DNA of 64,000 nt. Origin: Verrucomicrobiaceae bacterium (GTDB lineage: Bacteria > Verrucomicrobiota > Verrucomicrobiia > Verrucomicrobiales > Verrucomicrobiaceae). How positions within the stretch are numbered: the stretch's first letter is position 1; the number at the start of each line of letters is the position of its first letter. The stretch is taken from NCBI GenBank assembly GCA_016713245.1, contig JADJPM010000004.1:3348001-3412000 (forward strand). The letters run 5' to 3'. Of this stretch, positions 1 to 9,778 are shown in pieces. The position numbers were made by a program, and so were the translations under genes. The notes beneath the pieces were generated by a model. That model saw only the letters and a program-made list of their open reading frames with translations, was not told where the DNA came from and searched no databases.

Positions 1-1378
<1,378 letters not shown>

Positions 1379-1419
1379 AGGCAGTGTGGGTGGGTTCGGG
1401 AGGAGAGAGTGAGTGAGGA

Positions 1420-2061
1420 TCAGGCTGTGGGAGCCGGGCTGGTGGGGGGCTGCTGCATGGAGGCACGAGCCCAGACGCGGCGCATGCATTGCTCGACGGC
1501 GGCTTCCAGATGCTGGGAAATCCAGGTTTCGAAGTCAGCCCGGAGAGCAGCCACCTCGGAGGAGGCCCCAGCAGAGGTGCCACTGCGGCTTTCGAGGCGC
1601 TCCAAGCGATCGTTCAAGGCGCTGATGTTCGTGGCAGCGGAGAAAAAGTCGTTCCGCATCTGGTCCACCTGCCCGGCAACCTCACGCAATAGTCGCTCTG
1701 TTTCAGTCGCCACGGCGGAAGGAGGCGGTGGTGCATTAAAATGGGTCGTGGGAGCTTGGCCGAGGGTCAGGTAAGGCTGGCCATTGAGCGGCGGAGCCTG
1801 CACCTGAGGCCGGGCGGGAGGGAGCGGTGATGGAGCTGCCACGGGGGGCTGATTCATCTGAAAATCAATCAACTGAGCGGGTCTAGGAGCGGCACCTGGG
1901 GCACCAAATGCCAAAGTGGCGAAGGCCGGATCTTTCACGGCTCCTGGCTGCTCAACGAGGCCGACGAGCTCGTGAGGATTCGTGTAAGCACTGCCCATGC
2001 CGAGCGGCGCCTCGGGCACCGGAGCGGTTCTTTGTGCTGAGAATGAGAAAGGTAAGGGCAT
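1420..2061 (-). CDS. Hypothetical Pro-rich protein with C-terminal coiled coil
   Basis: 213 residues, family not recognised. Residues about 60-135 are low-complexity and rich in Pro and Ala; residues about 140-200 look like an amphipathic coiled coil (TERLLREVAGQVDQMRNDFF, then ALNDRLERLES). There is no signal peptide or membrane segment. It lies directly upstream of the histidine kinase on the same strand with a 41-bp gap, so the two may form one transcription unit and the protein could be an accessory of the kinase; this is inference from position only. The upstream region (2065-2150) is AT-rich and probably carries the promoter. Confidence 0.65.
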   Translation of the reverse strand: MPLPFSFSAQRTAPVPEAPLGMGSAYTNPHELVGLVEQPGAVKDPAFATLAFGAPGAAPRPAQLIDFQMNQPPVAAPSPLPPARPQVQAPPLNGQPYLTLGQAPTTHFNAPPPPSAVATETERLLREVAGQVDQMRNDFFSAATNISALNDRLERLESRSGTSAGASSEVAALRADFETWISQHLEAAVEQCMRRVWARASMQQPPTSPAPTA

Positions 2062-2245
2062 TCGTTGAAAGGCAGGAGTCCAGCAAGATTAACAGGAGTT
2101 ATGCAAAATTTCCATAATTTTCTGAATTTATTTCAAATATGCAGCACCATTAATGGCTCACAGGCCTCCTTTTTTGACCAAACCGGGCCTTTTGAGGCTT
2201 CCAATCCGTCAACATGGCAAAACCTTTAAAAAGAGGTGGCGGGCA

Positions 2246-2280
2246 AAAAAACGGCCCGAGAGGCCGGTGGTCCGATTTTT
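2246..2280. other. Short GC hairpin between A-run and T-run upstream of fur
   Basis: CGGCC (2252-2256) can pair with GGCCG (2262-2266) around a 5-nt loop; the stem is preceded by seven A and followed, after about 9 nt, by five T. It resembles a weak factor-independent terminator but no gene is seen that would need it just here. No other structure is evident between 2062 and 2351. Confidence 0.25.
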
Positions 2281-2351
2281 GGCGCCTGAATCTCCCCCGG
2301 CTCGGAAACCATCTTGCACCCTCCGGCCAAGTGTCTTAAACCGGGAGCCTC

Positions 2352-2837
2352 ATGATCGAAGATGTCAAAAAGCGCCTAGATGCCTATCTCGCCCAACAAG
2401 GGCAGCGGCGGACCAAGCAGCGTGATGTCATCATCGAGGCTGCTTTTGCCACTGACGACCATTTCAATGCTGAGGAGCTCCTCGACAAGGTGCGCAAGAT
2501 CGACCGCACCGTATCCCGGGCCACCGTCTATCGCACCATCACCCTGATGCAGGCCTGCGGGGTGCTCCGCGAGGTGGACCTGGGCCGAGATCAAACTTAC
2601 TACGACCCAAATTTTCTCGAAAAACCGCAGCACAACCACCTCATCTGCCTCGATTGCGACCGGGTGGTGGAGTTTGAGGACGAACACATCGCCCTGCTGC
2701 ACGACTGCATCTCCCGCCGCCTCGGCTTCAAGCCGCAGCTCAAGAGCATGCGTATCGAGGCCCACTGCGAGGAGCTTGCCCGTGAAGGTGCCTGCCGCTT
2801 TAAAACTGCCCGCGAAGAGGCGGCGCTGAACTCATGA
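2352..2837 (+). CDS. Fur-family metal-responsive transcriptional regulator
   Basis: 161 residues, normal Fur length. The N-terminal winged helix includes the recognition-helix pattern SRATVYRTI (about 55-63). The C-terminal half has the metal-binding region HNHLICLDC (about 94-102) with the first structural Cys pair C99/C102. The second pair is C139 and C148, eight residues apart, whereas the CxxxxC spacing is common in enterobacterial Fur, so the zinc site is slightly altered. The His-rich tail found in some Fur proteins is absent. The family (Fur/Zur/PerR) is clear but the metal specificity cannot be decided from sequence. Its stop codon overlaps the end of convergent cinA by 6 bp, so the two genes share their 3' ends without room for a terminator. 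Confidence 0.9.
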   Translation: MIEDVKKRLDAYLAQQGQRRTKQRDVIIEAAFATDDHFNAEELLDKVRKIDRTVSRATVYRTITLMQACGVLREVDLGRDQTYYDPNFLEKPQHNHLICLDCDRVVEFEDEHIALLHDCISRRLGFKPQLKSMRIEAHCEELAREGACRFKTAREEAALNS

Positions 2838-4085
2838 CCTCGGCGTAAGCCCGCACAGCCTCCGGCGAAGCAAATCGAGCGCCGCCTGGGAGGTGAGCAG
2901 CTTGAAGCGATCCCGCACACCAGGGTAAAAGCGCTTCACCGCCCAGGTTTCGCCCGATTTGGAAGCCAGACCGATCCACACCGTGCCCACCGGCTTTTCC
3001 GGTGTGCCACCGCTCGGACCCGCGATTCCTGTAACGGAAAGAGCGTAATTCGCTCCGCTCACCGCCAGCGCCCCCTCAGCCATCGCCCGGGCCACTTCCT
3101 CGCTCACCGCGCCGTGTTTCTCAAAAAGCTCCACCGGCACGCCAAGGTGCTGCTGCTTGGCTTCGTTCGCGTAAGTCACCCAGCCGTGGCCAAAGACACG
3201 CGAGGAACCGCTCACATCCGTGATCCGGCTGGCGATGGTGCCACCCGTGCAAGATTCCGCCGTGGCCATCCACTCACCGCGATCGGCCAAAAGCTGAACG
3301 ATCACCTCTTCGATGATCCGGCGATCCTCCGAGACAATGCAATCGCCAAAAGCCCCGCGCACAATGCCCGCGGCCGCCTCCACCGCTGCCTGCGTGCCCG
3401 CGAGGCGCACATCGACATCGCCTTTTCGAATGCAGTAACCCAAATCGAGACCCGGCACCGCCTCCAGCTCCTTCTCCACCGCCTCGACGATGTCCGACTC
3501 GCCGATGCCCGTGACCTTCAAATAGAGCACGCGACGCGACGCCCCATCTGGCAACCACTCCCGCAGGCGGGGCTCCACCTCGTTCTCGACCATCGGCTTC
3601 AGCTCACGAGGCGGACCCGGCAGGAGAAAGATGTGCGCATTCCAGCCCAACGGCTCGCCCAGCGAAGCCGGGAAATAGAGCCCAGGGGCCGTTCCAAAGG
3701 GATTCGCCATCACGCTCGCCCCTTTCGGAACCATCGCCTGACGCTTCGTCGCATCGTTCACGGCTTTGTTGCGCTTCGCAAAGTAGGCCGTGAGGTGCTC
3801 CATTACGCCTTCATTGAGCTCCATCGGCAAGCTGAGCAGCTCGGCGGTCGATTCCCGGGTGAGATCGTCATTCGTCGGCCCCAGACCACCGGAGACCAGC
3901 ACTACGTCCGACCTTTGCGCCGCCTCGGCAATCGCCACACGGATGATCGCGCCATCCGGCACGATGGTCTGGCGCGTCACTTGAATGCCCAACGCGGCCA
4001 GCCGCTGGCCGATCCACGCTGCATTCGTATTCACCGTGTCCCCGAGGAGGAGTTCTGTGCCAGTATTAACAAGTTCGACTCTCAT
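2832..4085 (-). CDS. cinA: CinA-like protein (MoCF-like domain plus nicotinamide-nucleotide amidohydrolase domain)
   Basis: 417 residues, the full two-domain length. Residues 1-170 form the molybdopterin-binding-like (COG1058) domain, starting VELVNTGTELLLGDTVNTN and containing SGGLGPTNDDLT. Residues about 255-410 form the CinA C-terminal domain with TAESCTGGTIASRI and SVTGIAGPSGGTPEKPVGTV, which in characterised homologues deamidates nicotinamide mononucleotide in NAD recycling. The ATG at 4085 gives the canonical N-terminus. It is convergent with fur (6-bp overlap) and divergent from the ATPase cassette; the roughly 145-bp gap between the two start codons holds the twin palindromes. Confidence 0.93.
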   Translation of the reverse strand: MRVELVNTGTELLLGDTVNTNAAWIGQRLAALGIQVTRQTIVPDGAIIRVAIAEAAQRSDVVLVSGGLGPTNDDLTRESTAELLSLPMELNEGVMEHLTAYFAKRNKAVNDATKRQAMVPKGASVMANPFGTAPGLYFPASLGEPLGWNAHIFLLPGPPRELKPMVENEVEPRLREWLPDGASRRVLYLKVTGIGESDIVEAVEKELEAVPGLDLGYCIRKGDVDVRLAGTQAAVEAAAGIVRGAFGDCIVSEDRRIIEEVIVQLLADRGEWMATAESCTGGTIASRITDVSGSSRVFGHGWVTYANEAKQQHLGVPVELFEKHGAVSEEVARAMAEGALAVSGANYALSVTGIAGPSGGTPEKPVGTVWIGLASKSGETWAVKRFYPGVRDRFKLLTSQAALDLLRRRLCGLTPRS

Positions 4086-4185
4086 GAGCCACCTCCCATA
4101 AACACAACCCGAGCGGTTTCACGGCAAAATCTGCCGTCAGCGGACATTGAATCCAACGCAGGGCCATAATGAACCTCATAAAGAC

Positions 4186-4215
4186 CAACAAATTTGTTGC
4201 ACAACATATATGTTG
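4186..4215. promoter_or_regulatory. Two adjacent perfect 14-bp palindromes, likely operator of the ATPase cassette
   Basis: CAACAAATTTGTTG (4186-4199) and CAACATATATGTTG (4202-4215) are each perfect dyads sharing the arms CAACA/TGTTG and an A/T-only centre. Their centres are 16 bp apart, with a 2-bp spacer. This is the appearance of a pair of sites for a dimeric helix-turn-helix repressor. They lie between the ATG at 4169 and the one at 4232, which argues that the downstream ATG is the real start of the ATPase gene. The regulator is unknown; both ATPases carry winged-helix-like regions and autoregulation is possible. Confidence 0.6.
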
Positions 4216-4231
4216 GCTATTTTCCACTCCC

Positions 4232-5491
4232 ATGAGCCAGCCCAAACGCATCTCATCCACTCCAGACTTCTACGTCGGTTCCGTCGTGCCGGCAGAGGAC
4301 CTTCGCTTCCGGGATGACTTCATCCGGGAACTGTGGGAGTCGATTTTGACCCATCACCTCATCCTGAAGGCACCACGCCGCTGCGGAAAAACGAGCGTGA
4401 TGGAGCACCTTCGGGCGACGCCACAACACGGCTACTCGGTGATTTATGAAAACGTTCAGGACCTTACTCACCCGGCTGACTTATTCCTCGCGATTTTGGA
4501 CAACTTTCGCGATCAGCACCCAAATCTATTTCATGCGCTGGTGAAGGGCTGGGAGACGGTGACCTCATGGCTGCCGAAAGTGGAGGAAGTCGGTTATGGC
4601 GGTGTGAAAACGAAGTTCCGCGAGCATGTAAAAGACTACCGCGAGCACTGGCGCGATCACGGTGAGGCGTTGTTCAGGCAACTCCGCTCACTGAAGCGCC
4701 CCATCCTGATCATCGTGGATGAGCTGCCGGACATGCTGATCAACCTCAAGAAAGAGGACCCCAAGCTTCTGCGTGATTTCCTCTCGTGGTTCCGGGATAA
4801 GAGGTGTGATCCGCTGCCGAAGAAGGATAACGTTCGATGGCTCCTGGGAGGCTCGATCAACCTGTCATCAACACTCGATGGCATGTCGTTGCTGGACCGC
4901 ATCAACGATCTCAAAGACTTACCCTTGCCCGACCTGACACCACGACAGATCGAGACCTTCGTGCGCGAGATGCTGGAGGCTCGGCTGGTCGAGTTTGAAC
5001 AAAAAGTCCCGTCCAGATTGCGCGAGTTGCTGGGCCGCCCGATTCCGCTTTTCCTGCAAATGCTCACTCAGGATCTTTTCCGTTCTTGGCGAAATCAGCC
5101 CCGCAAAATCAAAAAGGCCGATGTCGAGATCGAATTCGGCCGGTTTGTAACCAGCACCGCCGCACAAGACAAGCTCCAGCACTACTATACGCGCCTAGCC
5201 AAGTATTACGAGGAGCCCGCGCTGAGTCAGGCTCATGAAATGTTAAATCATCTCTGTCTGACGGTGGAAAAAGCCGGCAAGGATGAAGGAGCCAGCCGCG
5301 CGACTCTCATGCAGATCGCCGAAAGTGCATATCCACCGGGCAAATTGCCGCCTGTGCATGAGCGAAAACGGCTCTTTCTCCAGCTCATGCGAGACTTGGA
5401 GAATGATTTCTATGTGATCGAAATCGCAGAAGGCCGCTACGGCTTTGCCAGCGGCATTATGAAAGCTTGGTGGAGGAAGCACTATGCTTGA
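4232..5491 (+). CDS. STAND/AAA-type ATPase with C-terminal winged-helix-like region (first gene of cassette)
   Basis: I choose the ATG at 4232 (MSQPKRISS, 419 residues) because the alternative at 4169 would put the twin palindromes inside the gene; the 4169 start gives 440 residues. Numbered from 4169, the P-loop is APRRCGKTS (68-76) and Walker B is PILIIVDELPD (178-188). The end, with LNHLCLTVEKAG and then GRYGFASGIMKAWWRKHYA, matches the winged-helix tail of the archaeal-type ATPase_2/MNS-like STAND group, where F-x-S-P/G-x-x-x-x-W motifs close the domain. There is no membrane segment and no nuclease motif. The stop overlaps the start of the next gene by 8 bp, so translation is probably coupled. 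Function is unknown; a signalling or defence role is inferred from the fold class. Confidence 0.75.
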   Translation: MSQPKRISSTPDFYVGSVVPAEDLRFRDDFIRELWESILTHHLILKAPRRCGKTSVMEHLRATPQHGYSVIYENVQDLTHPADLFLAILDNFRDQHPNLFHALVKGWETVTSWLPKVEEVGYGGVKTKFREHVKDYREHWRDHGEALFRQLRSLKRPILIIVDELPDMLINLKKEDPKLLRDFLSWFRDKRCDPLPKKDNVRWLLGGSINLSSTLDGMSLLDRINDLKDLPLPDLTPRQIETFVREMLEARLVEFEQKVPSRLRELLGRPIPLFLQMLTQDLFRSWRNQPRKIKKADVEIEFGRFVTSTAAQDKLQHYYTRLAKYYEEPALSQAHEMLNHLCLTVEKAGKDEGASRATLMQIAESAYPPGKLPPVHERKRLFLQLMRDLENDFYVIEIAEGRYGFASGIMKAWWRKHYA

Positions 5492-8117
5492 GAATACCAG
5501 CGCCTCTCATTTTGGATTCTATCGCACCGGGCTGATGACGCCGGAGCATCGCCGCTTCGTCACAGTGGGACGTCGGCACATGCTTGAGGACGCGATGGAT
5601 TCACTGCGGAAGAATGCGGGCCGCACGGCGAAGCATCACTCGCTCTTCATCGGTCTGCGAGGCATGGGAAAGACGCACCTGCTCTCACTCATCGAGGACG
5701 AGATCGCACACGATGCGGAACTGGCGCAGCACTACCTCGTCGCTCGTTTTCCGGAGGAAAGCTTACGCACCTTGTCGTTCGCCGACTTTCTGCTCGGTCT
5801 GGTGGAAATCCTCGCCACGAACTGTCCGCACGAACCTGAGTGGCAGCAGCTCCACACGCTTCTGCGCGAGGTGGAAGACGATGTCAGGATCGTGGATACG
5901 CTGGTTCCCGCCATTCGGCAGGCGAACCAGCAGCGCCAACGCACGCTCGTCATCATGGTGGAGAACATGGGCGAGGTCTTCACAAAGCAGATCAAGGACA
6001 AGCGCGAGATCGCCGCGCTGCGGAAATTTTTGATGGAGTCGAAAAACGGCTGCCTGCTCATCGGCACGGCCACGCAGAGCTTTTCCGGCCTCACGAGCGT
6101 GGACGAGCCATTTTACGACTTCTTCGACGTGCAGCATCTCGATCACCTCAGCGAGGACGAGGCCACGCAGCTCGTGCGCCGCACCTTGGAATGGGAAAAA
6201 CGGGCCGATCTTCTCGCGCAGTGGGAGGAGCTGCATCCGCGCATCCTGGCGCTGTATCGAATGACGGGCGGCAGCCCGCGCCTGACGGTCATGCTGGCCG
6301 AGTTGATCGCGAAAGACTCCGTCATCGAGGTGAAGGAGCAGTTCCGCATCCTCATGGACCGCATCACGCCTTTCTTCCAGGACCGGCTGAAGGCCATCAG
6401 CGGCTCGCAGGAGTGCGCCGTGCTCGAAACGATGGCCACCATGCGGGATCAGGACAAAACGCCTGCCAGCATCGCCAAACGCATGCGCATGAAGGCCTCG
6501 CAGGTTTCCACCTTGCTAGGCCGCCTCACGGATCAGCGCCTTGTGCGTTCCAGCCAGCATGCGCAGGACAAGCGGGTGCGCCGCTACACGATCAGCGAGG
6601 GCCTGTTCGACCTCTGGCTCTACATGAATGTCTCTCGCGGAGCCCGCGAGCGGCAGCCCTTCCTGCTCGACTTCTTCGCCACCTTCTATCCGAGCTATCT
6701 TTCCCGGGAAAAGAAGCGTGTCGAACTTCTTGAAGATGCCGGAAAGCAGGAAAAACGCGCCAATGCCCTCGCCGCGCTTGATACGCTGAGCGAGATCGGC
6801 ACGCCATTTGAGCGTGCGAGGTCTAAAGTAGTGCTGGCGACTGCTTACAGCCGTGGTGGACACCCGACCGATGCTCAAAGCGTGCTTCGAGAAGCCTCTC
6901 ACGAGCCTTTGGATCGTGTAGGCGGATGGATCGTGCGCAGCGCCATTGAGAACGACTATCCGGACTACCTAACGGAAATCGAAGACCTCATTACACTCTG
7001 GGATGAGCACCGCAGCGGTAATCTGGAGGCTTTTGTGCGAAAGATGCGGGAAATGGGCGATGGCTTCACTCCTTTTGCCTATTCAAAGGTCAAACTCGCC
7101 TTCTTGGAGGCTCATCTAGAAGAAGTGCCTCCAGGAGAAGATCGTGTGAGGCTCAGGCTGAAGGTTGGTAGAATTCATCGTGAGTTGGCTCACTGGCCTG
7201 AATCTGAAACACAGAGGCGTCTCGCAGTGGAGGAGGCAGAAGCCTATGCGCCAGCACTGCTATCATGGACACTCAATGACTATGCTCAACTGCTTCAAGC
7301 CACGAACCGGCTAAAGGAGGCTGAGTCTCTCATGCGCCGAGCTCTGGACCTAGACGAAAAGATCAACGGCCCTGATCATCCGAGTGTCGCTATCCGCCTC
7401 AACAACCTTGCGCTCTTGCTGCAAGATACAAGTCGGCTGGCAGAGGCTGAATCGCTCATGCGCCGTGCATTGGTAGTCGATGAGAAAAGCCTAGGTCCTA
7501 ACCATCCCAATATCGCCAGAGATCTCAACAACCTGGCGCAATTACTGCACGACATGGGAGTGCTGGAAGAGGCAGAACCTCTTATGCGTCGTGCTATAGA
7601 GTTGACTGAAAAGACCTTCGGTTCCAGTCACCACAATGTTGCTATCGCTCTCAACAACCTCGCGCAACTGCTGCATGATAGAGGTAAATTGCAGGACGCG
7701 GAACCTCTAATGCGCCGTGCTCTGGAGCTAGATGAAAAGAAGTTTGGTGCTGATCACCCTAACGTCGCCCGAGACCTCAATAATTTGGCGCAGTTGCTAG
7801 AGGTAACGAATCGCCATATGGAAGCAGAGCAGTTGATGCTCCGCACTCTTGAAATAGATCAAAGGAGTTTTGGTCCTGACCACCCGATTGTTGCAAGGGA
7901 CCTCAACAACCTCGCGCTACTGATGGGTTCTACAAATCGCCTTGCGGAAGCGGAACCGCTTATGAGACGGGCAAATGCCATTTTTCGGAGTTTTTTGATG
8001 GAGACAGGCCATCCACATCCTCAATTCGCTTCCTTTTCCGAAAGCTACCGACTGCTTTTAGAGGCGGTGGGCAAAACACCACAGCAGATCGAACAAGAGC
8101 TCGCAGCCTTGAGCTGA
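5484..8117 (+). CDS. STAND-like ATPase with MarR-like winged helix and six KLC-type TPRs (second gene of cassette)
   Basis: 877 residues. Walker A is GLRGMGKT (57-64), Walker B TLVIMVEN (154-161), and a sensor-1-like LLIGTATQSF lies at 191-200. Residues about 310-390 look like a winged helix (TPASIAKRMRMKASQVSTLL, then VRRYTISEGLFDLWLYM). The C-terminal third carries six 42-residue kinesin-light-chain TPRs with the pattern AE-LMRRAL-DEK-FG-DHPNVA-LNNLA-LL (DNA about 7270-7990). P-loop ATPase, winged helix, helical repeats is the layout of STAND sensors such as MalT or Avs/NLR-like proteins, where repeats sense a ligand and the ATPase oligomerises. No effector domain (nuclease, TIR, protease, membrane) is visible. 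The TPR part looks less GC-rich in third positions than the ATPase part, which suggests later repeat acquisition. Confidence 0.8.
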   Translation: MLENTSASHFGFYRTGLMTPEHRRFVTVGRRHMLEDAMDSLRKNAGRTAKHHSLFIGLRGMGKTHLLSLIEDEIAHDAELAQHYLVARFPEESLRTLSFADFLLGLVEILATNCPHEPEWQQLHTLLREVEDDVRIVDTLVPAIRQANQQRQRTLVIMVENMGEVFTKQIKDKREIAALRKFLMESKNGCLLIGTATQSFSGLTSVDEPFYDFFDVQHLDHLSEDEATQLVRRTLEWEKRADLLAQWEELHPRILALYRMTGGSPRLTVMLAELIAKDSVIEVKEQFRILMDRITPFFQDRLKAISGSQECAVLETMATMRDQDKTPASIAKRMRMKASQVSTLLGRLTDQRLVRSSQHAQDKRVRRYTISEGLFDLWLYMNVSRGARERQPFLLDFFATFYPSYLSREKKRVELLEDAGKQEKRANALAALDTLSEIGTPFERARSKVVLATAYSRGGHPTDAQSVLREASHEPLDRVGGWIVRSAIENDYPDYLTEIEDLITLWDEHRSGNLEAFVRKMREMGDGFTPFAYSKVKLAFLEAHLEEVPPGEDRVRLRLKVGRIHRELAHWPESETQRRLAVEEAEAYAPALLSWTLNDYAQLLQATNRLKEAESLMRRALDLDEKINGPDHPSVAIRLNNLALLLQDTSRLAEAESLMRRALVVDEKSLGPNHPNIARDLNNLAQLLHDMGVLEEAEPLMRRAIELTEKTFGSSHHNVAIALNNLAQLLHDRGKLQDAEPLMRRALELDEKKFGADHPNVARDLNNLAQLLEVTNRHMEAEQLMLRTLEIDQRSFGPDHPIVARDLNNLALLMGSTNRLAEAEPLMRRANAIFRSFLMETGHPHPQFASFSESYRLLLEAVGKTPQQIEQELAALS

Positions 8118-8128
8118 CCATGAAAAAA

Positions 8129-8150
8129 GCGGCTGAGTTACCTCAGCCGC
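8129..8150 (-). terminator. Factor-independent terminator of gnd
   Basis: GCGGCTGAG (8129-8137) pairs perfectly with CTCAGCCGC (8142-8150) around a TTAC loop. Read on the minus strand the stem is followed by six T, which fits the 3' end of gnd; the plus strand downstream is only CTTT, so it may also slow transcription coming from the ATPase cassette. Confidence 0.8.
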
Positions 8151-8167
8151 CTTTCGAGAGATCCAGA

Positions 8168-8188
8168 ACGGGCTAAAGCCCGAACTAC
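8168..8188 (-). repeat. REP-like palindrome of the GTAGTTCGGGC family
   Basis: On the minus strand it reads GTAGTTCGGGC, TT, TAGCCCGT: a CGGGCT/AGCCCG stem with a short loop and a conserved 5' GTAGTT tag. The same tag and stem occur twice inside ileS at 49293-49344. Here it sits between the gnd stop and its terminator. Confidence 0.7.
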
Positions 8189-8193
8189 AAACG

Positions 8194-9636
8194 TTAGCCG
8201 ATCACTTCAGGCCACTCCGTATGGAACATCTGGCCTTCGGGTTTGTCGGTGCGTTCGTAGGTGTGGGCACCGAAGAAGTCGCGCTGGGCTTGGAGGAGGT
8301 TGGCGGGGAGGCGGGCGGCGCGGTAGCTGTCGTAGTAGCCGAGGGAGGCGGAGAACGCAGGGACCGGGATGCCGTTGAGCGTCGCGATGCTGACCACTTC
8401 ACGCCAGTTCTGCTGGGTCTTGCTGAGCACGTCTTTGAAGAACGGATCGAGCATGAGGTTGGCCAGATTGGCGTTGGTGCGGTAGGCGTCGGTGATGCGG
8501 TTGAGGAAGCGGGCGCGGATGATGCAACCGCCACGCCAGATGGCGGCGATGCGACCGAGGTCGAGCTTCCAGTCTTTCTTGGCACCCATGGTCTGGATGA
8601 GATCGAGACCCTGGGCGTAGCTGATGATCTTGGAGGCGTAGAGGGCGTCGTGGACCTTTTTGACCAGTTCCTTCTTGTCGGTGGTGATGTTGACGGTCGG
8701 GCCGGTGAGCTGGGTGCTGGCGGCGACGCGTTGCTTCTTCTGGCTGGAGAGGATGCGGGCCTCGACAGCGGCGTTGATGGTGCTGATGACGACGGCGTTT
8801 TCGGCGGCGTTGAGCAGGGTCCACTGGCCGGTGCCTTTCTGGCCGGCTTTATCGACGATGAGTTCGACGACGGGCTTGCCGGTTTCGGGGTCTTTTTGCT
8901 CCAAAGCCTTGCCGGAGATCTGGATGAGGTAGCTGAGGAGGTCGCCTTCGTTCCACTCGTTGAAGATGGTAGCCATCTCGTCGGTGGTGAAGCCGGCGTG
9001 CTTGAAGATGTTGTAGGCTTCGCAGATCAACTGCATGTCGCCGTACTCGATGCCGTTGTGGATCATCTTCACGTAGTGACCGGCACCGCCAGGGCCGATG
9101 TGGATGACGCAGGGCTCGCCATCGACTTTCGCGGCGATGGATTCAAAGATGGGCTTCATGACTTCCCAAGTGGAAGCAGGGCCGCCAGGCATGATGGAGG
9201 GGCCTTTGCGGGCGCCTTCTTCACCGCCGGAGACGCCAGCGCCGATGAAACGGAGGCCTTTTTCGGCGAGGTAGGCGTCGCGACGCTCGGTGGTCTGGTA
9301 GAAGCTGTTGCCGCCGTCGATGACGATGTCGTCCTTATCGAGGAGGGGGATCAATTGCTCGATCACGGCGTCCACGGCATCGCGGTCGGTGTCCTTCACG
9401 GCGGTGGATTTCACCATGATGTGGATTTTGCGCGGGGTGGCGAGGCTCTGGACGAATTCTTCGAGCGTGTGGGCACCGACGAGGGCTTTGCCAGGGTGTT
9501 TGGCGAGGAATTCGTCGGTGACGCTGGTGGTGCGGTTAAAGACGCTCACCTGGAAGCCGCGGCTTTCGACGTTGAGAACGAGGTTTTGGCCCATCACAGC
9601 GAGGCCGATCAATCCGAAGTCACTTTTTTTGCTCAT
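8194..9636 (-). CDS. gnd: 6-phosphogluconate dehydrogenase, decarboxylating
   Basis: 480 residues, the usual length of the long form. It oxidises 6-phosphogluconate to ribulose 5-phosphate and CO2 in the oxidative pentose phosphate pathway, producing NADPH in the cytosol. The NADP-binding N-terminus is DFGLIGLAVMGQNLVLNV with the NRT turn after the second strand; the substrate loop GAGVSGGEEGARKGPSIMPG and the KMIHNGIEYGDMQ helix are intact, as is the C-terminal domain (GGCIIRARFLNRI). It is divergent from trpA with a 142-bp gap. It ends at a REP-like palindrome and a strong terminator, so it is monocistronic at its 3' end. Confidence 0.97.
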   Translation of the reverse strand: MSKKSDFGLIGLAVMGQNLVLNVESRGFQVSVFNRTTSVTDEFLAKHPGKALVGAHTLEEFVQSLATPRKIHIMVKSTAVKDTDRDAVDAVIEQLIPLLDKDDIVIDGGNSFYQTTERRDAYLAEKGLRFIGAGVSGGEEGARKGPSIMPGGPASTWEVMKPIFESIAAKVDGEPCVIHIGPGGAGHYVKMIHNGIEYGDMQLICEAYNIFKHAGFTTDEMATIFNEWNEGDLLSYLIQISGKALEQKDPETGKPVVELIVDKAGQKGTGQWTLLNAAENAVVISTINAAVEARILSSQKKQRVAASTQLTGPTVNITTDKKELVKKVHDALYASKIISYAQGLDLIQTMGAKKDWKLDLGRIAAIWRGGCIIRARFLNRITDAYRTNANLANLMLDPFFKDVLSKTQQNWREVVSIATLNGIPVPAFSASLGYYDSYRAARLPANLLQAQRDFFGAHTYERTDKPEGQMFHTEWPEVIG

Positions 9637-9778
9637 AATTTAGGGGCTGCGTCCATACCTGCCCGCCCTGCCTTGGCAAAGGGGATTTTGTTCATGGACG
9701 GCATGAGGGGTGTCGATGGGCCGCCCGCGTGGCTCTCGGCTCGACAGGGGGCATTCCCCATGCTAAACGGCCCGCCCC

